Positions 1 to 5,320 of a stretch of 5,320 nucleotides of DNA are shown in pieces. Both the position numbers and the translations under genes were made by a program. The DNA is from Dehalococcoidia bacterium (GTDB lineage: Bacteria; Chloroflexota; Dehalococcoidia; Dehalococcoidales; Fen-1064), in contig PMCB01000082.1 of assembly GCA_003153955.1 (NCBI GenBank), positions 1 to 5,320 of the forward strand, in the 5' to 3' direction. Positions within the stretch are counted from its first letter, which is position 1, and the number at the start of each line of letters is the position of its first letter. The notes beneath the pieces are model-generated. The model had not been told where the DNA came from, made no database searches, and saw nothing but the letters and a program-made list of their open reading frames with translations.

Positions 1-533
1 CCTTTCTCGGCGAATCTTTCGCCCCAGTCTTTCTGGCGGGCGATGAAGACGGGGATGCAGTTGACCATGGCGCAGCCGGCATTCAGGATTTGCTCGACGT
101 ACCACTTGGTGGCCATTTCAGAACCGACGGGCAGGTAGTTCAGCACGACATCGGTTTTGGTATCTTTGAGTATTTTGACGATGTTGGCGGTGGGGCCGGG
201 GGCTTTTTCAATAACCTCGGAGAGATATTTTCCCAGGCTGTCGTTGGTCATACCGCGGTTAACGGTGACGCCGGTCTTGGGGACTTTATCAAAAACGATG
301 GTATTATTCGGTTTGGCGTAAATGGCATCGGCCAGGTCCAGACCGACTTTATTCTTGTCAATATCGAAGGCGGCGACGAAGTTAATATCGCTGATATGAT
401 AACCGCCCAGGTTGACATGCATCAGGCCGGGCACGAATTCGTCTTCTTTGGCGTTCCGGTAGTAGTGAACACCCTGAACCAGCGAAGAAGCGCAATTTCC
501 GACACCGATAATGGCTACATTAATTTTTCCCAT
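1..533 (-). CDS. ino1: Inositol-3-phosphate synthase (Ino1), 5' part, 3' end beyond window
   Basis: This frame stays open to the window edge and gives 177 N-terminal residues. The family makes 1D-myo-inositol 3-phosphate from glucose 6-phosphate by an NAD-dependent oxidation, aldol cyclisation and reduction in the cytosol, the first step to inositol lipids and solutes. The N-terminus is a Rossmann fold: MGKINVAIIGVGNCASSLVQ carries the GVGNCASS NAD-binding loop (residues 10-17). It is followed by PGLMHV (35-40), the strand-end acidic motif AAFDID (54-59), NYLPVGSE (132-139) and NCIPVFIA (158-165). These blocks match my memory of the compact actinobacterial/archaeal Ino1, such as Mycobacterium tuberculosis Ino1 of about 360 residues, so roughly half the gene should be present. 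The ATG follows a strong GAGGAGG site, and no upstream in-frame start fits better. The gene lies 88 bases after truB, with its own promoter-like signals, so it is probably expressed at least partly independently of the translation operon. The catalytic domain is outside the window. Confidence 0.93.
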   Translation of the reverse strand, partial: MGKINVAIIGVGNCASSLVQGVHYYRNAKEDEFVPGLMHVNLGGYHISDINFVAAFDIDKNKVGLDLADAIYAKPNNTIVFDKVPKTGVTVNRGMTNDSLGKYLSEVIEKAPGPTANIVKILKDTKTDVVLNYLPVGSEMATKWYVEQILNAGCAMVNCIPVFIARQKDWGERFAEK

Positions 534-545
534 TTAAATAAGATT

Positions 546-552
546 CCTCCTC
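546..552 (-). promoter_or_regulatory. Ribosome binding site of ino1
   Basis: On the minus strand this reads GAGGAGG, a near-perfect Shine-Dalgarno sequence. The spacer to the ATG at 533 is 12 bases, longer than the usual 5-9 and AT-rich. No other start codon lies in between, so the ATG at 533 is retained. Confidence 0.8.
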
Positions 553-590
553 TTTTGTACGACCAATAAACCTTAACAAGCCCGACTATA

Positions 591-609
591 ATTCGTAACA
601 CATACGAAT
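591..609. promoter_or_regulatory. Perfect 19-bp inverted repeat, candidate operator upstream of ino1
   Basis: On the minus strand this reads ATTCGTATGTGTTACGAAT: arms ATTCGTA and TACGAAT are exact reverse complements around a 5-base centre TGTGT. It starts five bases after a TTGACA box and its downstream arm overlaps the best-spaced -10 candidate, the usual place for a repressor dimer site. A terminator is unlikely because the stem is short and AT-rich and no T run follows. A further TCGTA half-site lies downstream at 558-562. The cognate regulator cannot be named from the sequence. Confidence 0.55.
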
Positions 610-620
610 CCCTGTGTCAA
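592..620 (-). promoter_or_regulatory. Candidate sigma-70-type promoter of ino1
   Basis: A consensus -35 box TTGACA (615-620) lies just past the truB stop codon. After a 17-base spacer comes TACGAA (592-597), a weak -10 (3 of 6 matches) preceded by an extended -10 style TGT. A better-looking hexamer, TATAGT (585-590), is 24 bases from the TTGACA box, too far for the normal spacing. Either way a transcript would start roughly at 573-586 and carry a leader of about 40-50 bases. The exact -35 match and the intergenic position support the call; the imperfect -10 weakens it. Confidence 0.5.
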
Positions 621-621
621 G

Positions 622-1512
622 CTAGTTAAATACTTTTTCCGGCTGCCACAGCTTTTTTTCAGAATCAAAATGCAGGATACCCAGCAGGCTGCCATCCCAG
701 GTATAAGCGCGGCAAAAATCATTCTTGCCCGTTTCATGATTATTTTCGGCCAGACTGACTAACGCACCGTTACGGATGGACTGCGCTTTTTCTGCGCTGA
801 CAATCGCAGTTTCCCAAAGAGATAATATACTGTCCATGGGATAAAGTAAACTTTCCCAATAGCCGCCACGGCAGGCTTCTTCAAGATTTTCCGGGGTTAC
901 GGCTTCATTGATATCAAAAATACCGCAGCGGGAACGTTCCAGCGCGGACAGAGTGGCGCCGCAGCCCAGTGCCTGCCCCAAATCGTTGGCCAGCGAGCGG
1001 ATATAAGTGCCTTTCCCGCAGTTAACTTCGATAGTGAGAAAGGGATTTTGCCAATCCCTGATTTCCAAAGAGTAAATTTTGGCCGTGCGGGCTTTGCGTT
1101 CGACGTCGATACCGGCCCGGGCTAATTCATAGAGGGGTTTGCCCTGATGCTTGACAGCGCTGTACATCGGGGGAATCTGGGTAATTACGCCGCGGAAGGA
1201 ATTCAGAGCAGTTTCTATTTGGGCGAGAGTAACGGCGGAAGCGTCGCATTTTTGGGTAACGGCGCCTTCACGGTCATAACTATCGGTGGACACTCCGAGT
1301 TCAATTTCGGCGCGGTAAGTCTTGGTGGTGTCCATGAGATATTCGACAAGGCGGGTGGCCTGGCCCAGGCAGACGGGCAGAACACCGGTGGCCATGGGGT
1401 CGAGGGTACCGGCATGGCCGACATGTTTTTCCCCGGTCAGCCGTTTGACCATGGCGACGACAGCAAAAGATGTTTTACCTGCCGGTTTATTGATGTTTAA
1501 AATACCATCCAT
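622..1512 (-). CDS. truB: tRNA pseudouridine(55) synthase TruB
   Basis: This enzyme isomerises U55 in the T-loop of nearly all tRNAs to pseudouridine and also acts as a tRNA-folding chaperone. The 296-residue product has the family hallmarks in order: NINKPAGKTS near the N-terminus (6-15), motif II HAGTLDPMATG (33-43) with the catalytic aspartate D38, KTY (64-66) with the base-stacking tyrosine, QIPPMYSAVK (112-121), and CGKGTYIRSLANDLG (165-179) with the active-site tyrosine and arginine. A small C-terminal domain contains SIRNGALVSL, as in other TruB proteins of this length class. I chose the ATG at 1512, which gives MDGILNINKP, the normal TruB start, with AGG eight bases upstream. A TTG six bases earlier (1518) would add two residues but sits only two bases from that AGG. 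The gene starts 12 bases after the rbfA stop and is the last of the co-directional translation genes here. Confidence 0.96.
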   Translation of the reverse strand: MDGILNINKPAGKTSFAVVAMVKRLTGEKHVGHAGTLDPMATGVLPVCLGQATRLVEYLMDTTKTYRAEIELGVSTDSYDREGAVTQKCDASAVTLAQIETALNSFRGVITQIPPMYSAVKHQGKPLYELARAGIDVERKARTAKIYSLEIRDWQNPFLTIEVNCGKGTYIRSLANDLGQALGCGATLSALERSRCGIFDINEAVTPENLEEACRGGYWESLLYPMDSILSLWETAIVSAEKAQSIRNGALVSLAENNHETGKNDFCRAYTWDGSLLGILHFDSEKKLWQPEKVFN

Positions 1513-1520
1513 AATCAATG

Positions 1521-1523
1521 CCT
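1521..1523 (-). promoter_or_regulatory. Short ribosome binding site deciding the truB start
   Basis: The minus strand reads CAGGCA between the rbfA stop and truB. The AGG is eight bases from the ATG at 1512 and two bases from the TTG at 1518, so the ATG is the better-spaced start. The site is weak, and translation is probably helped by ribosomes finishing rbfA. Confidence 0.5.
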
Positions 1524-1524
1524 G

Positions 1525-1884
1525 CTACGGCGCGGGTTTCTCTTCCGAGGAGATATCGTTGATAATTTTCAGTACCTTGGCAGCCTTCTCCATCGTATTA
1601 TCGAGACGGAAACTGAGTTCGGGGATGCGCCTGGTTTTCATGCGTTCGCCCAGTTCGTGACGGATATAGCCGGAAGCAGACTCCAGCCCTTTGATGGTAT
1701 CGGCTTTTTCGAGGTCGGTGCCGTAGCGGCTGATAAAGACTTTGGCATAGCGCATGTCTTTGGTAATTTCAACGGAAGTGACAGAAACGAAAGTGCCAAG
1801 TCGCGGGTCTTTGATATAACGCTGTACAATATCGCTGATTTCCTGGCGGAGGAAGCTGTTTAGTCTCTCAACGCGATAAGTCAT
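1525..1884 (-). CDS. rbfA: 30S ribosome-binding factor A (RbfA)
   Basis: RbfA binds the 30S subunit near the 5' helix of 16S rRNA and is needed for late 30S maturation and cold adaptation in well-studied bacteria. The 119-residue product is of normal length and is a single KH-type domain: MTYRVERLNSFLRQEISDIV (helix 1), DPRLGTFVSVTSVEITKDM (strand region 31-49), YAKVFIS, then a helical stretch GYIRHELGERM and the family signature RRIPELSFRLDNT near residues 86-98. The ATG has AAAGGG eight bases upstream, overlapping the infB stop codon, and the gap to infB is 12 bases. The short tail EEKPAP ends 12 bases before the truB ATG. The infB-rbfA-truB order is conserved widely in bacteria, which supports the assignment. 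Confidence 0.95.
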   Translation of the reverse strand: MTYRVERLNSFLRQEISDIVQRYIKDPRLGTFVSVTSVEITKDMRYAKVFISRYGTDLEKADTIKGLESASGYIRHELGERMKTRRIPELSFRLDNTMEKAAKVLKIINDISSEEKPAP

Positions 1885-1896
1885 CTCGCCAACCCT

Positions 1897-3738
<1,842 letters not shown>

Positions 3739-3744
3739 TATCTA

Positions 3745-3749
3745 CTCCC
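3745..3749 (-). promoter_or_regulatory. Ribosome binding site of infB
   Basis: The minus strand reads GGGAG, six bases before the GTG at 3738, in the 12-base gap after the rnpM stop. No ATG is available at this spacing, which supports the GTG start. Confidence 0.7.
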
Positions 3750-3750
3750 A

Positions 3751-4056
3751 TCAGAGCTTAGCTGCGTACTCTTTTAGTCTCTGGAGGTCTTCCCGGGTAA
3801 GTGTCGTACGCATTACATATTCCAGGCGATTACTCTTCAGGCCGCTTTCCCAACATTCTTTTGTATTGCAAAGGTAAGCGCCGCGTCCCGGCTTCTTACC
3901 CTTAATATCAATCACGATGCCTTCATCTTTGGTTTTAACGATACGCACCAGTTCCCGCTTGGCTTTCACCTGACGGCAGGCGATACAGGTACGTTCCGGT
4001 ACAGCTTTAGCTGAACCGGGGCGGGAATCAATAGGTGTCTCCCTCTTCATCGTCAA
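3751..4056 (-). CDS. rnpM: RNA-binding protein RnpM (YlxR family, DUF448)
   Basis: This small basic protein of 101 residues belongs to the YlxR family, which sits between nusA and infB in many bacteria. In Bacillus subtilis YlxR was renamed RnpM because it binds the RNase P RNA and modulates RNase P; the same role here is inferred from family membership. Visible hallmarks are RTCIACR (22-28) and GRGAYLC (57-63), followed by NTKECW. The four cysteines (C24, C27, C63, C68) are paired in a way that could hold a metal, which I have not tested. The start is a TTG at 4056 with AGGAG seven bases upstream; the alternative ATG at 4050 would be 13 bases from that site and removes only two residues. With the TTG, the gene overlaps the 3' end of nusA by 29 bases in another frame, implying translational coupling. 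Confidence 0.9.
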   Translation of the reverse strand: MTMKRETPIDSRPGSAKAVPERTCIACRQVKAKRELVRIVKTKDEGIVIDIKGKKPGRGAYLCNTKECWESGLKSNRLEYVMRTTLTREDLQRLKEYAAKL

Positions 4057-5320
4057 CTACAAACTCCTGCCGGCGGCCGCCTTTGCGCGGACGGGCTCCT
4101 TCTTCCTCTGATGATTTACCTGATCCCTTCTTTTTCTTCTTGTTGGCTTTGCCGCCTTCAGGTTGAGCAGCTTTGGGACCCAGGATATCTTCAGCAAAGC
4201 GGATCTCCACTTTACCGGGTTTTGCTTTTTGTTCAAAATTGACCGGTTTGCCGATAACCGCTTCTTCGATAACAGGTTTGGTTTTTACTTCTTCGGCTTC
4301 TTCTTCGGCGGGAAGTTCTGCCGCTTCTTTTGAAACTGCGGCCATTACCGGTTCAGCTTGAGCCGATTGTTCTGCGGCGGCTGCAGCGGCGTCTTCAGCA
4401 GGTTTGGCCGCGGCACGTTCTGCTTCATAAACAGAAGCGGGTTTGATATCAATACGCCAGCCGGTTAATTTGGCCGCCAGGCGCGCATTCTGTCCTTCTT
4501 TGCCAATGGCTAGTGAAAGCTGCCTGTCCGGCACGATAACCGTGGCCTGACCATCAGTTTTGTTCAACTCGACTGCAACAATCTGGGCGGGGCTGAGGCT
4601 GCTGGCGATGAAAGCGAACGGGTCGGCGTTCCAGAGCACGACATCAATTTTTTCGCCGCTTAATTCGCTGACGATATTCTGGATGCGGATACCGCGGAGG
4701 CCGACACAGCAGCCAACCGGGTCGATGCCGGGTTGACGCGCCGCGACGGCGACTTTACTGCGGAAACCGGCTTCACGTGCTACCGATTTTATTTCAACGG
4801 TCCCGTTGGAAACTTCGGGGACTTCCAGTTCAAATAACCGCTTGAGCAGTTCAGGATGGGAACGGGAAACAATAACCCGCGGGCCGCGCGGTGTTTTAGC
4901 GACTTCAACCATGTAGACCTTGAGCCGCTGCCCGATGCGATAGCGTTCATTGGACATCCATTCATTCGAGGGCAATACCGCTTCGACCCGGCCGAGGTCG
5001 ATTAAAACCTGCCTGGGTTCGATGCGCTGGATGACGCCGCTGACAATATCGCCGGACTTGCCGGCATATTCTTCAAAAATGGCGCTGTGTTCCGCCTCAT
5101 GGAGACGCTGGAGAATAACTTGCTTGGCAGTTTGCGCGGCGATACGGCCGGCATCCTGGGGCGTGGATTCCACCATGATTAATTCGCCGAGTTTCACATC
5201 GGACTTAATTTTCTTAGCTTCACTCAGGGATATTTCCTGTTTTGGGTCCGCCGGTTTGGCGACAACAGTTTTTTCCGCCCACACCTCGACGCGGCCGGTG
5301 CTGCGGTTGATCTTAACCTC
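4028..5320 (-). CDS. nusA: Transcription termination/antitermination factor NusA, 5' end beyond window
   Basis: NusA binds RNA polymerase and nascent RNA, and controls pausing, intrinsic termination and antitermination at rRNA operons. The frame is open from the window edge to the stop, giving 430 residues; by comparison with the family only about 45-50 N-terminal residues are missing. Counting from the first visible codon: the end of the N-terminal RNAP-binding domain (1-85, including [20 protein letters not shown]); S1 domain (88-152, [20 protein letters not shown]); KH1 with loop GLRG (207-210) after [16 protein letters not shown]2 with loop GKEG (273-276) in [20 protein letters not shown]. 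After KH2 comes a tail of about 135 residues (296-430) rich in Ala, Glu, Lys and Pro, with a KKKKK run and an acidic end [12 protein letters not shown] at 5284 could be mistaken for the start, but NusA-like sequence ([13 protein letters not shown]) continues upstream to the edge. The 3' end overlaps rnpM. Confidence 0.95.
   Translation of the reverse strand, partial: EVKINRSTGRVEVWAEKTVVAKPADPKQEISLSEAKKIKSDVKLGELIMVESTPQDAGRIAAQTAKQVILQRLHEAEHSAIFEEYAGKSGDIVSGVIQRIEPRQVLIDLGRVEAVLPSNEWMSNERYRIGQRLKVYMVEVAKTPRGPRVIVSRSHPELLKRLFELEVPEVSNGTVEIKSVAREAGFRSKVAVAARQPGIDPVGCCVGLRGIRIQNIVSELSGEKIDVVLWNADPFAFIASSLSPAQIVAVELNKTDGQATVIVPDRQLSLAIGKEGQNARLAAKLTGWRIDIKPASVYEAERAAAKPAEDAAAAAAEQSAQAEPVMAAVSKEAAELPAEEEAEEVKTKPVIEEAVIGKPVNFEQKAKPGKVEIRFAEDILGPKAAQPEGGKANKKKKKGSGKSSEEEGARPRKGGRRQEFVVDDEEGDTY
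4064..4068 (-). promoter_or_regulatory. Ribosome binding site of rnpM, inside nusA
   Basis: AGGAG on the minus strand lies within the last codons of nusA, seven bases from the TTG at 4056 and 13 bases from the ATG at 4050. The spacing favours the TTG. Confidence 0.55.

Noticed and set aside
90..569. Plus-strand open frame of 159 codons antisense to ino1
   Set aside because: It lies opposite a clear Ino1 coding frame, has no family resemblance that I can see, and its glycine/phenylalanine/aspartate-rich composition is what the complement of the real codons gives.
585..590. TATAGT as the -10 box of the ino1 promoter
   Set aside because: It is 24 bases from the TTGACA box, and no acceptable -35 lies 16-19 bases upstream of it. 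It is kept only as an alternative in the promoter entry.
591..609. Inverted repeat as a Rho-independent terminator for truB
   Set aside because: The stem is only 7 bases and AT-rich, and no T-run follows on the minus strand. The position within promoter-like elements fits an operator better.
1147..1500. Plus-strand open frame of 117 codons antisense to truB
   Set aside because: It is a shadow of the conserved TruB catalytic region with no recognisable domain.
4128..4147. A-rich stretch encoding KKKKK in nusA as a programmed frameshift site
   Set aside because: The run is GAAAAAG, not the A-AAA-AAG heptamer, and the zero frame continues normally to a conserved-looking acidic end. The overlapping rnpM has its own ribosome binding site.
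4370..4410. GCN-rich stretch in nusA as a DNA tandem repeat
   Set aside because: It encodes an alanine run with mixed codons inside the low-complexity tail; there is no regular repeated DNA unit.

Overview
The window is the 3' two-thirds of a classic bacterial transcription/translation operon, read entirely on the minus strand. In transcription order, from high to low coordinates, it holds nusA (5' end cut off by the window edge), rnpM/ylxR, infB, rbfA and truB. After an 88-base gap comes the 5' part of an inositol-3-phosphate synthase gene, cut off at base 1. Every substantial open frame on the plus strand lies antisense to one of these genes and looks like a shadow.

The gene order, Shine-Dalgarno sites and protein motifs are bacterial. 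An Ino1 of the actinobacterial/archaeal kind beside the nusA-infB-truB cluster, together with the moderate GC content, makes me think of Chloroflexota, class Dehalococcoidia (Dehalogenimonas/Dehalococcoides-like). This is recalled resemblance, not a computed placement.

Layout. Bases 4028-5320: NusA with S1, KH1 and KH2 domains and a long low-complexity charged C-terminal tail. Bases 3751-4056: the small RNA-binding protein RnpM/YlxR, overlapping the end of nusA. Bases 1897-3738: initiation factor IF-2. Bases 1525-1884: ribosome-binding factor A. Bases 622-1512: tRNA pseudouridine-55 synthase. The rnpM-infB, infB-rbfA and rbfA-truB gaps are each 12 bases, with the ribosome binding site in the gap or overlapping the previous stop, so the five genes are almost certainly co-transcribed. 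They couple RNA polymerase pausing/antitermination (NusA), RNase P (RnpM), initiation (IF-2), 30S maturation (RbfA) and tRNA modification (TruB).

Bases 534-621 are the only real intergenic space. They contain a TTGACA -35-like box and a perfect 19-base inverted repeat (7-base arms, 5-base centre) that overlaps the best-spaced -10 candidate. This suggests that the inositol-3-phosphate synthase gene has its own, probably repressor-controlled, promoter. It is the most interesting non-coding signal here. I do not see a new defence system, mobile element, CRISPR array or RNA gene; otherwise this is a conserved housekeeping locus.
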